This document shows, one piece after another, positions 1 to 5,782 of a DNA stretch of 8,910 nucleotides (within the stretch, counting starts at the first letter, position 1; each line of letters opens with the position of its first letter). Under the pieces are notes generated by a model. The model saw only the letters and a program-made list of their open reading frames with translations, searched no databases and was not told where the DNA came from. This stretch comes from UMGS172 sp045651745 (GTDB lineage Bacteria; Bacillota; Clostridia; Oscillospirales; Acutalibacteraceae). The stretch covers positions 1-8,910 of the forward strand of contig JAZRSW010000003.1 of assembly GCA_045651745.1 (NCBI GenBank). The letters run 5' to 3'. The position numbers were made by a program, and so were the translations under genes.

Positions 1-9
1 TAAAATCTA

Positions 10-993
10 TTAGTCAACTGTGAGAACGACCTTGCCGACGTTTTGTCCTTTGTAAAGGATATCGTGGGCGGCTTCAGCCTCTTGGATAGGTAAAACTTTA
101 TAAATTGTAGGTTTTACCTCACCGCTTTCAACCTTCGGCCATACATTTTTAACAAGGTCAGCTAAAATTTGTGCTTTAACCTCGGGTGTGCGCGAGCGAA
201 GTGTTGAACCGATAATTCTAACATTTCTTACATAGATATTTTTAAGGTCTATTTCAGTTTTCTGTCCTGCCAATGCTGCAATCATAATCCAACGGGCGCC
301 GTGCTTTAAGAAATGGATACATTTACCCATTATCTCACCGCCGAGGCAGTCGATAGCAACGTCAACGGGATGACCGTTATCTAATTCTTCTTTTAAAACT
401 TCAGCAATATTCTCTTTGGTGGTTACAACTACTCTGTCAGCGTTTAAGTGCTTGATATTGTTTGCTATTTCTTCGGTCAAAACAGTGGTAATAACACGAA
501 CGCCGAATGCTTTAGCCATAGGAATAATAACCGAAGCCAAACCGCTTGCACCTGCATTCATCAAAAGAGTGTCGCCTGATTTAATGTTACCTTCAATAAA
601 GAGGTTTAAGTACGCGGTTGCAAAGGCTTCGGGAATAGCCGCAGCCTCTACCATAGAGCAGTTTTTCGGTACAGGCATTAACATATCGTATTTGATGTTA
701 GCGTACTGGGCATAACCGCCGCCACCTAATAATGCACAAACCTTATCGCCTATTTTCCAATTTGATTTTTCCTTTGCACCGTCGGCAATTTCTACGATAG
801 TTCCTGCAATTTCAAGACCCATCCAATCAGGGCAACCGGGAGGAGGCGGATAATCACCCTCTCTTTGCATTAGGTCAGCACGGTTGAGTGCGGCAGCCTC
901 GATTTTGACAAGACAATCGTCATTACCTAAAATGGGATTGGGAACATTGTCCCATCTTAAAGACCTATCGTCATTTACAAGTATTGCTTTCAT
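10..993 (-). CDS. PIG3-type NAD(P)H quinone oxidoreductase / enone reductase (zinc-free MDR family)
   Basis: The 327-aa protein is a complete zinc-independent medium-chain dehydrogenase/reductase. Visible landmarks are the PIG3-like NRADLMQREGDYPPPPG segment (37-53), GLEIAGT (59-65), a GYAQYA segment (93-98), the Rossmann glycine-rich stretch NAGASGLASV (146-155) and NVRIIGSTLRSR (257-268), which is characteristic of the PIG3/quinone reductase branch. The Cys/His ligands of catalytic and structural zinc are absent, as in that branch. Family members reduce quinones or the C=C bond of alpha,beta-unsaturated ketones in the cytosol. The usual Ser-x-Lys that binds the NADPH 2'-phosphate is replaced around TEEIANN (173-179), so cofactor preference is unclear. 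It is the last visible gene of the four-gene minus-strand operon, 27 nt after its neighbour, with GAAAGGATGA as ribosome binding site. The family call is firm; the substrate is unknown. Reduction of an enone made by the upstream lyase is an inference. Confidence 0.9.
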   Translation of the reverse strand: MKAILVNDDRSLRWDNVPNPILGNDDCLVKIEAAALNRADLMQREGDYPPPPGCPDWMGLEIAGTIVEIADGAKEKSNWKIGDKVCALLGGGGYAQYANIKYDMLMPVPKNCSMVEAAAIPEAFATAYLNLFIEGNIKSGDTLLMNAGASGLASVIIPMAKAFGVRVITTVLTEEIANNIKHLNADRVVVTTKENIAEVLKEELDNGHPVDVAIDCLGGEIMGKCIHFLKHGARWIMIAALAGQKTEIDLKNIYVRNVRIIGSTLRSRTPEVKAQILADLVKNVWPKVESGEVKPTIYKVLPIQEAEAAHDILYKGQNVGKVVLTVD

Positions 994-1020
994 ATTATAT
1001 CATCCTTTCAGATTTTAGAT

Positions 1021-2070
1021 TTATATTATGGCAGGTGTGCAAATAACATTTTCACCGCATGCCTTTAAAATCAATTTGTGAAGTTTGCGCTCGTACTCAT
1101 AAGAGTACGGGTTTTGTTTTTTGCCGTTAATATAGTCGGCAAAAGCCTCAAACATAGCGTCATAACGACCGAAAATTTCGGTGGTATATTGCTCACACTT
1201 TTTGTGCCAATCGGGTAAAAGATATTTTTTAACCGTTGTAGTTAAAGGGCAGTAAACGTCTTTGCAAGAAAAATCAGCCCACTCTATAGGGCAAATTTCA
1301 ACAGTGCCCTTTGTGCCGACAACAACAATTTGTCTCCGCTCAAATCCGCCGTATTCAATAGCGGTACTTTGGGCAATAGACACACCGTTTTTATACTTGA
1401 AGGCTGCCATTCCGAAATCTTCCCCAGTAGTTCCGCCAACACCCGAGGAACAACTAAGCGGTATAACCTCAAGCGGTTCACCCATAATTGAATAAATTGT
1501 ATCAATCATATGACATCCGAGGAAATAAAGCATACCGCCGGGATAGTCCTTTAACCAATCACGTTTTTCAAGTTTGTGATAGCAGTTCATTTTTGCTTCG
1601 ACCGACAAAATATCGCCGTATTTACCTGCCTTTATATCCTCTTTGAGTTTTAAAATTGCAGGGTTGTATCGGTACATATATCCTGTATGGAAAACGAGGT
1701 TTTTCTCGCTTACAATGTCGATAAGTTTGTCGTAATCTTCGTCCGATACACCACCGGGTTTGTCCATATGTATAGCTAAACCTTTTTCTGCCGCCATAAT
1801 GGCATATTTGGTTAAATCTCGGTCTTCGGCTTCGATAACGACGGCGTCAAGACCTTTGTAATTTAAAATTTCGTCAACGGTCAGTTGGGGGTAGTCTTCA
1901 TAAACTTTTTTATGGTTTTTAAAGTGCAGTTCCTCTACATTTAAGCTATCGTTTGGCAACACGGCATAACCGACAATCTCATAAATATCACTTAAGCGTT
2001 TCAAAGTTTTAAATGACTCATGAGCGTGGTCGTGTCCCGTTCCGATTTGAGCAACCTTTAACTTTTTCAC
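1021..2070 (-). CDS. Gfo/Idh/MocA family NAD(P)-dependent oxidoreductase
   Basis: I start this gene at the GTG at 2070 (349 aa), because an AAGAGGG ribosome binding site lies 8 nt before it. The longer open frame to 2112 would overlap the upstream gene and begins with a non-conserved MIIYRILL stretch. The N-terminal Rossmann domain shows VAQIGTGHDHAH (6-17) and the family HMDKPGG motif (101-107), whose Lys104 is the canonical catalytic lysine. The C-terminal alpha/beta domain contains GYMYRYNP (130-137) and PGGMLYFLGCHMID (177-190). In inositol- or glucose-type members the latter motif reads D-x-G-x-H; His187 is kept but the Asp is Phe183. Family members oxidise or reduce a hydroxyl of sugars, cyclitols and their derivatives in the cytosol. 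It lies between the DHQase-like gene (13-nt gap) and the quinone oxidoreductase. Specific substrate unknown. Confidence 0.9.
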   Translation of the reverse strand: MKKLKVAQIGTGHDHAHESFKTLKRLSDIYEIVGYAVLPNDSLNVEELHFKNHKKVYEDYPQLTVDEILNYKGLDAVVIEAEDRDLTKYAIMAAEKGLAIHMDKPGGVSDEDYDKLIDIVSEKNLVFHTGYMYRYNPAILKLKEDIKAGKYGDILSVEAKMNCYHKLEKRDWLKDYPGGMLYFLGCHMIDTIYSIMGEPLEVIPLSCSSGVGGTTGEDFGMAAFKYKNGVSIAQSTAIEYGGFERRQIVVVGTKGTVEICPIEWADFSCKDVYCPLTTTVKKYLLPDWHKKCEQYTTEIFGRYDAMFEAFADYINGKKQNPYSYEYERKLHKLILKACGENVICTPAII

Positions 2071-2078
2071 ATTGATAT

Positions 2079-2085
2079 CCCTCTT
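2079..2085 (-). promoter_or_regulatory. Ribosome binding site fixing the Gfo/Idh/MocA start
   Basis: AAGAGGG on the minus strand sits 8 nt before the GTG codon at 2070 and overlaps the TAA stop of the upstream gene. It decides in favour of the GTG start over the longer ATG-started frame and suggests translational coupling. Confidence 0.7.
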
Positions 2086-2878
2086 ACATAATAATATCCG
2101 GTAAATAATCAAAATTGTCTCTTACGGCTTTTGCCGCTCTTACCGTAGGCTGTGTCGGAACAGCTCTCTCGTCGTGCTCGTGCACCGCTAGGTAGGTCAC
2201 GCAACCGAGTTGCGCGCCTATCATTCGGTGGATTTTTGAATGTGTTCCACCTGAAAGGAACAAGAACGGTACTTTTAATTCCTTTTTTAACAATGTAGTA
2301 ATTCTCAAGTTTTCTATAAGTTCTTCGTCTGAATTTGCGGCGGTAACAATCTTTACAATATCAGTACCGCGTCTTTGTTGCTCATAAGCAATTTCCAAAA
2401 CTGTCTCAGCAGGCGTATATCTCGTAACGTGGGAAGACATTATAACTTCCTTATTCATACTGTGAATTTTATCGACCAACTTCATTTGTTTGTCGATTGC
2501 ATCCTGCTTCATAGAAAGTTCAAGCCCTTTACCCATACCGCTTTCCGAGTCAAAAAGGCTTGCTGGTACATCGCCAAGCGTTGCGCCGCATGATAATATT
2601 TTTAAGAGTTCTTCACTTAATTCTTCGTCTGAAAAACCACTATTTTGTGCGCCTCTGTAATTAGTTGCATATATAGGATGACCTGAGCAAACAGAAAATA
2701 TTTTTTTATAGTTTTCCTCGGTTTTATATTCTTTTTTCAACCATTCAAACTGAATTCCAAGGCAATCAGCACCGTCATAAATGGAATTTTTAATCGCATA
2801 TTTGATGCTGTCGGGATTGTCCTTTAATATCATTGCGGTTATAAGCGGACGGTTTTGATTTAAAAATGATGGTTTCAT
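2084..2878 (-). CDS. Type I 3-dehydroquinate dehydratase-like (Schiff-base) enzyme with altered substrate site
   Basis: The 264-aa protein resembles a class I dehydroquinase TIM barrel of about normal length. By motif comparison with AroD the Schiff-base lysine is Lys176 (DIVKIV), the general acid/base histidine is His150 (MSSH), the carboxylate-binding arginine is Arg218 (KIHRMIGA) and the late lid-loop glutamine is Gln243 (VPTQPT). The EWR motif of AroD appears as EWL (45-47), so the substrate-binding Arg is lost. The Glu of the FRxxxEGG region appears to be Asn79 (YRGAQNSG), and the lid Ser is Ala239. True AroD dehydrates 3-dehydroquinate to 3-dehydroshikimate. Here the catalytic pair is kept but substrate contacts differ, and the gene sits in a dehydrogenase operon rather than with shikimate genes. 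A catabolic dehydratase or lyase acting on a related beta-hydroxyketone is therefore likelier than aromatic biosynthesis. Its ribosome binding site AGGGGA lies in the end of the SDR gene, 4 nt upstream. Confidence 0.8.
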   Translation of the reverse strand: MKPSFLNQNRPLITAMILKDNPDSIKYAIKNSIYDGADCLGIQFEWLKKEYKTEENYKKIFSVCSGHPIYATNYRGAQNSGFSDEELSEELLKILSCGATLGDVPASLFDSESGMGKGLELSMKQDAIDKQMKLVDKIHSMNKEVIMSSHVTRYTPAETVLEIAYEQQRRGTDIVKIVTAANSDEELIENLRITTLLKKELKVPFLFLSGGTHSKIHRMIGAQLGCVTYLAVHEHDERAVPTQPTVRAAKAVRDNFDYLPDIIM

Positions 2879-2882
2879 ATTT

Positions 2883-3632
2883 TTATCCCCTTGTCATAGC
2901 AATTCTACCACCGTCAATAAGGTGGTTGCTGCCTGTAATAAAGGCTGCTTTGTCTGATGCCATATATAAAATGAAATCAACTATTTCCTGCACCTCGGCG
3001 GCTCTGCCTAAAAGTGTTCTTTGTTTACCCATAGCCTCTCTTGTTAATACAGGGCCGGGGCTTACACATACTGCTCTAACATTATGCGGGGCACCAAATA
3101 GTGCCATCGATTTAGTGAGACCGTTCATCAATCCTGCTTTAGAGGCAGAGTATGCCATAGCAGTCGGACTTGCTTCGTCACCGCATATTGAGCCCAGATA
3201 GATAATAACGCCACTTTTTTGTTTAACCATTTGACGCATAGCCACCTGCGAAAAATAAAGCGGACCCTTTAAGTTTACATCAATTCCCCAGTCAAAAATT
3301 TCGGACGGTGTTTCCAACCAATCGCCGTCATAATGGTTGCAACGGCGTTCACAACCGCCTGCGCAATTTATCAATATGTCAATTCTTCCGAATTTTTCAA
3401 CCGCCTTATCGGCAGCCGCTACAACCTGCTCATATTCTCTTACGTCGCATACTGCGTATTCAGCCTTGCCGATACCGTCGGCGTTGATTTCTGCCATTTT
3501 TTCTTTGAGCATAGCCTCGTTAATGTCAACCAAAAGTACGTTTGCGCCCTCTTTTGCCAGGCATTTTCCACTCAAAAATCCGATACCTGAGGCTCCGCCT
3601 GTTATAATGGCTGTTTTGTTCTGAAATTCCAT
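2883..3632 (-). CDS. Short-chain dehydrogenase/reductase (classical SDR)
   Basis: I chose the ATG at 3632 (249 aa). It has a GAAAGGAA ribosome binding site 8 nt upstream and starts directly at the conserved EFQNKTAIITGG strand, whereas the frame extended to 3656 adds eight unconserved residues and would swallow that site. Classical SDR motifs are all present: TGGASGIG (11-18), Asp36 after beta-2 (suggesting NAD over NADP), CDV (62-64), NCAG (89-92), Asn120, Ser148 and YSASK (Tyr161, Lys165). The C-terminal ITGSNHLIDGG segment is typical of the glucose/gluconate dehydrogenase-like group. It should interconvert a secondary alcohol and a ketone in the cytosol. It is the first gene of the operon, so its product probably acts in the same pathway as the DHQase-like enzyme 4 nt downstream. 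The substrate cannot be named. Confidence 0.93.
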   Translation of the reverse strand: MEFQNKTAIITGGASGIGFLSGKCLAKEGANVLLVDINEAMLKEKMAEINADGIGKAEYAVCDVREYEQVVAAADKAVEKFGRIDILINCAGGCERRCNHYDGDWLETPSEIFDWGIDVNLKGPLYFSQVAMRQMVKQKSGVIIYLGSICGDEASPTAMAYSASKAGLMNGLTKSMALFGAPHNVRAVCVSPGPVLTREAMGKQRTLLGRAAEVQEIVDFILYMASDKAAFITGSNHLIDGGRIAMTRG

Positions 3633-3640
3633 AGCGACAC

Positions 3641-3648
3641 TTCCTTTC
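3641..3648 (-). promoter_or_regulatory. Ribosome binding site of the SDR gene
   Basis: GAAAGGAA on the minus strand lies 8 nt before the ATG at 3632. It is the basis for trimming the open frame to that start. Confidence 0.7.
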
Positions 3649-3654
3649 AATTTC

Positions 3655-3684
3655 ATTGTAATAGCATATTTTAAAGTTTACAAT
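3655..3684 (-). promoter_or_regulatory. Candidate operon promoter embedded in an inverted repeat
   Basis: On the minus strand TTGTAA (3683-3678) and TACAAT (3660-3655) are spaced by exactly 17 nt, giving a plausible sigma-A promoter for the four-gene operon. The same elements form a perfect 7-bp inverted repeat, ATTGTAA (3655-3661) and TTACAAT (3678-3684), separated by 16 nt. The predicted transcript start near 3648 leaves only a very short leader, so a second promoter further up (TTGTAT at 3720-3715) remains possible. Regulation by the divergent AraC protein is inferred from position only. Confidence 0.45.
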
Positions 3685-3736
3685 AGAAAAAACGATATAT
3701 TTTTAACATTTTTGATACAATTTTTTAATAAACCGC

Positions 3737-3764
3737 TTGATTTGTTTGCAAAATTTGATATAAT
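3737..3764 (+). promoter_or_regulatory. Promoter of the araC-family regulator gene
   Basis: TTGATT (3737-3742) and a perfect TATAAT (3759-3764) are separated by 16 nt. Transcription would start near 3771, about ten nucleotides before the ATG. The spacer contains TTTGCAAA (3745-3752), which is also the core of the palindrome upstream of the SGNH hydrolase gene. Confidence 0.65.
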
Positions 3765-3780
3765 ACTCTCGGTGATATGA

Positions 3781-4542
3781 ATGTTTGATTTAAGTGATAT
3801 AATTGTAACCGAAGTTGAACAAGCCGTTATTGTACCGTCAAAAAAAGGGCGAACCGCAAAAATGGAAAGTCGCCCAACTTTTGGGTTATCTTTGTGCATG
3901 CGAGGTCAAATTACATACACCTTGGGCAAAAAAACCTATGTGTCCCACCCCGGTAACGCCATTATTTTACCGCAAGGCGGAACCTACACACTCGTAGGTG
4001 ATAAAGAAGGTCTTTTCCCGGTTATAAATTTTAAAACCGATAATTTTCATTGTGACGAAATAATAGTGTTACCTTTACAAAAACCTTTGTTGTGTATACA
4101 GGATTTTGAAACTTTAAAACGTTCTTTTATACTCAATGAGAGCAATTTTAAAAAACTTGGCATTTTTTATTCGTTACTCGATAAAGTCTGTTGCGAGAGT
4201 AAACATAAATATACCCCTCTTGATGCCGTTGTCAAATTTATTGAGGAAAACATCCAAAATCCTGAACTTTCAAACGTTATGCTTGCAAAACAAATTGGGA
4301 TTAGCGAGGTATATTTAAGAAAACTGTTTGCCGTTCATTATAACGTAAGTCCAAAACAATATATATTGGATTTTCGTATAAAAAGGGCTATGCAAATGCT
4401 GACGGAAACGCCTGTCACCATTACTGATGTCGCCGAAAAATGCGGTTTCTCAAGTGTTTATCATTTTTGCAGGGCTTTCAAACAACGCACAGGGCAAACA
4501 CCGACACAATATGCCATAACTAACAGAGTTTATAAGATATAA
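3781..4542 (+). CDS. AraC-family transcriptional regulator
   Basis: The 253-aa protein has a cupin-like N-terminal sensing half (roughly 15-100, with HPGNAIILPQGG at 56-67 typical of the AraC ligand-binding barrel) and a C-terminal double helix-turn-helix (about 147-248). The second HTH carries the family signature ITDVAEKCGFSSVYHFCRAF (214-233), followed by KQRTGQTPTQY (234-244). The start is fixed because an in-frame TGA lies immediately upstream; the ribosome binding site is a modest GGTGAT. It is divergent from the four-gene oxidoreductase operon across a 148-bp region, the classic arrangement of a local effector-responsive activator. It probably binds a sugar-like or cyclitol-like metabolite and controls that operon, possibly also the SGNH hydrolase gene downstream. 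The ligand is unknown. Confidence 0.93.
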   Translation: MFDLSDIIVTEVEQAVIVPSKKGRTAKMESRPTFGLSLCMRGQITYTLGKKTYVSHPGNAIILPQGGTYTLVGDKEGLFPVINFKTDNFHCDEIIVLPLQKPLLCIQDFETLKRSFILNESNFKKLGIFYSLLDKVCCESKHKYTPLDAVVKFIEENIQNPELSNVMLAKQIGISEVYLRKLFAVHYNVSPKQYILDFRIKRAMQMLTETPVTITDVAEKCGFSSVYHFCRAFKQRTGQTPTQYAITNRVYKI

Positions 4543-4544
4543 CA

Positions 4545-4574
4545 AAAAGGCTTGGCCAACCGGCCAAGCCTTTT
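4545..4574 (+). terminator. Rho-independent terminator after the araC-family gene
   Basis: A perfect 13-bp stem (4545-4557 with 4562-4574, arms AAAAGGCTTGGCC) closes on an AACC loop and begins 2 nt after the stop codon. The T run is short (TTTT) and belongs to the stem. The sequence could also terminate on the minus strand, where TTTTT follows the hairpin. Confidence 0.8.
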
Positions 4575-4597
4575 GCTGCTGTTAATATAGGACACAG

Positions 4598-4613
4598 TGA
4601 TTTTGCAAAATCA
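4598..4613. promoter_or_regulatory. 16-bp perfect palindrome, candidate operator
   Basis: TGATTTTGCAAAATCA is a perfect 16-bp palindrome ending exactly one base before the -35 hexamer of the SGNH hydrolase promoter. Its position and symmetry suggest binding by a dimeric regulator. The core TTTGCAAA recurs in the araC promoter spacer. Which protein binds is unknown; AraC proteins more often use direct repeats. Confidence 0.45.
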
Positions 4614-4642
4614 TTTACATTAAAACAGCGGTGTGGTATAAT
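4614..4642 (+). promoter_or_regulatory. Extended -10 sigma-A promoter of the SGNH hydrolase gene
   Basis: TTTACA (4614-4619), a 17-nt spacer and TATAAT (4637-4642) preceded by TGG (extended -10) make a near-consensus promoter. Transcription should start near 4649, just before the ribosome binding site. Confidence 0.8.
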
Positions 4643-4647
4643 GTGAC

Positions 4648-4654
4648 AAAGGAG
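4648..4654 (+). promoter_or_regulatory. Ribosome binding site fixing the SGNH hydrolase start
   Basis: AAAGGAG ends 8 nt before the ATG at 4663. It overlaps the alternative upstream GTG at 4654, which can therefore be rejected as the start. Confidence 0.75.
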
Positions 4655-4662
4655 TGATTTTT

Positions 4663-5292
4663 ATGAAAAATGTATTGTTGATTGGTGACTCTATTCGAAT
4701 GGGTTATGATAAAGCTGTAAAAAAATCGTTAGAGCCGTTTGCTTCTGTTTATTTTCCTGATGACAATTGTCGCTTCGCTTCTTACGTATTACGTTATCTT
4801 CACGAATACAAATCTCTTGTGCCGGAAGGGAAGGTTGACGTCATTCATTGGAACGCTGGGCTTTGGGATTGTCTTCGCTTATTTGAGGAAGACCCCCATA
4901 CACCAATTGATGTGTATGCTTATTATATTGACCGCATTTGTGCACGCATCAAAAAAGTTTACCCTGACGCTAAGGTTATTTTCGCAACCTCTACCGCGGT
5001 TTTGTCCGAAAAAATGAGTAAAAATTTCAAACGGTATAATGAAGAAATCGAAGCGTATAACAAACGAGCTGTTGCGATTGCCAAAGAATATGGTTTTATG
5101 ATAAACGACCTTTACACTACTTCTTTAACATTACCAGAGGATGCACACTCAGATTCAGTACACTATTATACCACTATCGGTACAGAAATGTTTACGAATC
5201 AGGTGCTTGCTCATATTGCAACCGCACTTGGTATTAACGAAAATATTACCTATAAAGAAGAGTTGTACACAGACAAACCCATCGGAATTTAA
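4663..5292 (+). CDS. SGNH/GDSL-family hydrolase (probable esterase)
   Basis: The 209-aa protein shows the SGNH blocks: GDSIR (8-12) with nucleophile Ser10, HWNAGLWDC (62-70) with Asn64 at the block III position, and DSVHY (164-168) giving the Asp164-x-x-His167 pair near the C-terminus. The block II oxyanion glycine is not obvious. There is no signal peptide (the sequence begins MKNVLLIGDS), so the enzyme is cytosolic. Family members are esterases, commonly removing acetyl or other acyl groups from carbohydrates, or lipases. It has its own strong promoter and lies just past the regulator gene, separated by a terminator. A role in deacylating a substrate imported for the neighbouring catabolic operon is plausible but only inferred. 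It converges on spoVAC, with a shared bidirectional terminator between them. Confidence 0.88.
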   Translation: MKNVLLIGDSIRMGYDKAVKKSLEPFASVYFPDDNCRFASYVLRYLHEYKSLVPEGKVDVIHWNAGLWDCLRLFEEDPHTPIDVYAYYIDRICARIKKVYPDAKVIFATSTAVLSEKMSKNFKRYNEEIEAYNKRAVAIAKEYGFMINDLYTTSLTLPEDAHSDSVHYYTTIGTEMFTNQVLAHIATALGINENITYKEELYTDKPIGI

Positions 5293-5298
5293 AATATC

Positions 5299-5329
5299 AA
5301 AAAAGGCTTGCCGTTGGCAAGCCTTTTTT
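5299..5329. terminator. Bidirectional terminator between the SGNH hydrolase gene and spoVAC
   Basis: A 14-bp perfect stem (5299-5312 with 5316-5329, core GGCTTGCC) with a GTT loop ends in a T7 run on the plus strand. The A-rich left arm gives a T run on the minus strand. It overlaps the first base of the spoVAC stop codon and serves both convergent genes. Confidence 0.9.
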
Positions 5330-5778
5330 TAAAAGAAATATTGAATTGCCCAATAAACAACCCCGTAAATTGCACTGGCGGAAATACCGTAAACCAAAAC
5401 AGGCCCTGCGATGGTGAACATTTTAGCACCGAGCCCCAAAATCTGCCCCTCGGTTTTATATTCGATTGCGGGGGAAACAATAGAATTAGCAAAACCCGTT
5501 ATTGGTACTAACGTACCTGCTCCTGCAAATTTTGCGATTTTGTCAAAAACACCGAAGCCCGTCAACACCGCCGCGAGAAAAATCAATGTGACAGATACCA
5601 TATTTTTTGCACTTTTTAAATCGAGTGACGACATTTCGTAACCGATTAACAGTATTTGTCCTAAAACGCAGATTCCACCGCCGACTAAAAAAGCAAGCAA
5701 CGTGTCCTTAATAATGGGCGACGGCTTGGATGCCGCCGAAACCATTTTGGAGTACTCCTCTTTTGACACAATGTTCAT
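5329..5778 (-). CDS. spoVAC: Stage V sporulation protein AC
   Basis: The 149-aa membrane protein matches SpoVAC in length and sequence. It has a short hydrophilic N-terminus with a KPSPIIKDTLLAF segment (18-30), the glycine-rich first helix FLVGGGICVLGQ (30-41), TLIFLAAVLTGFGVFDKIA (64-82), the signature KFAGAGTLVPITGFANS (83-99) and IEYKTEGQILGLG (105-117), then a C-terminal hydrophobic segment (about 120-146). The N-terminal extension and the IEYKTEG motif distinguish it from the related SpoVAE/SpoVAEb. It sits in the forespore inner membrane as part of the SpoVA channel that takes up dipicolinic acid during sporulation and releases it in germination; B. subtilis SpoVAC behaves as a mechanosensitive channel. 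Its ribosome binding site GGAGGAA lies inside the last codons of spoVT, so translation is probably coupled. The usual partners spoVAD and spoVAE are not adjacent. Confidence 0.95.
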   Translation of the reverse strand: MNIVSKEEYSKMVSAASKPSPIIKDTLLAFLVGGGICVLGQILLIGYEMSSLDLKSAKNMVSVTLIFLAAVLTGFGVFDKIAKFAGAGTLVPITGFANSIVSPAIEYKTEGQILGLGAKMFTIAGPVLVYGISASAIYGVVYWAIQYFF

Positions 5779-5782
5779 AGAG

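Noticed and set aside
2084..2878. Naming the dehydroquinase-like gene aroD
   Set aside because: Substrate-binding residues differ and the neighbours are not shikimate genes, so the symbol would imply a reaction not supported here.
2866..3201. 111-codon plus-strand frame inside the SDR gene
   Set aside because: It is antisense to a gene with full SDR motifs and has no signal of its own; a shadow frame.
3678..3899. 73-codon minus-strand frame across the araC intergenic region
   Set aside because: It overlaps the start of the well-supported AraC gene and the operon promoter, has no ribosome binding site and gives no recognisable protein.
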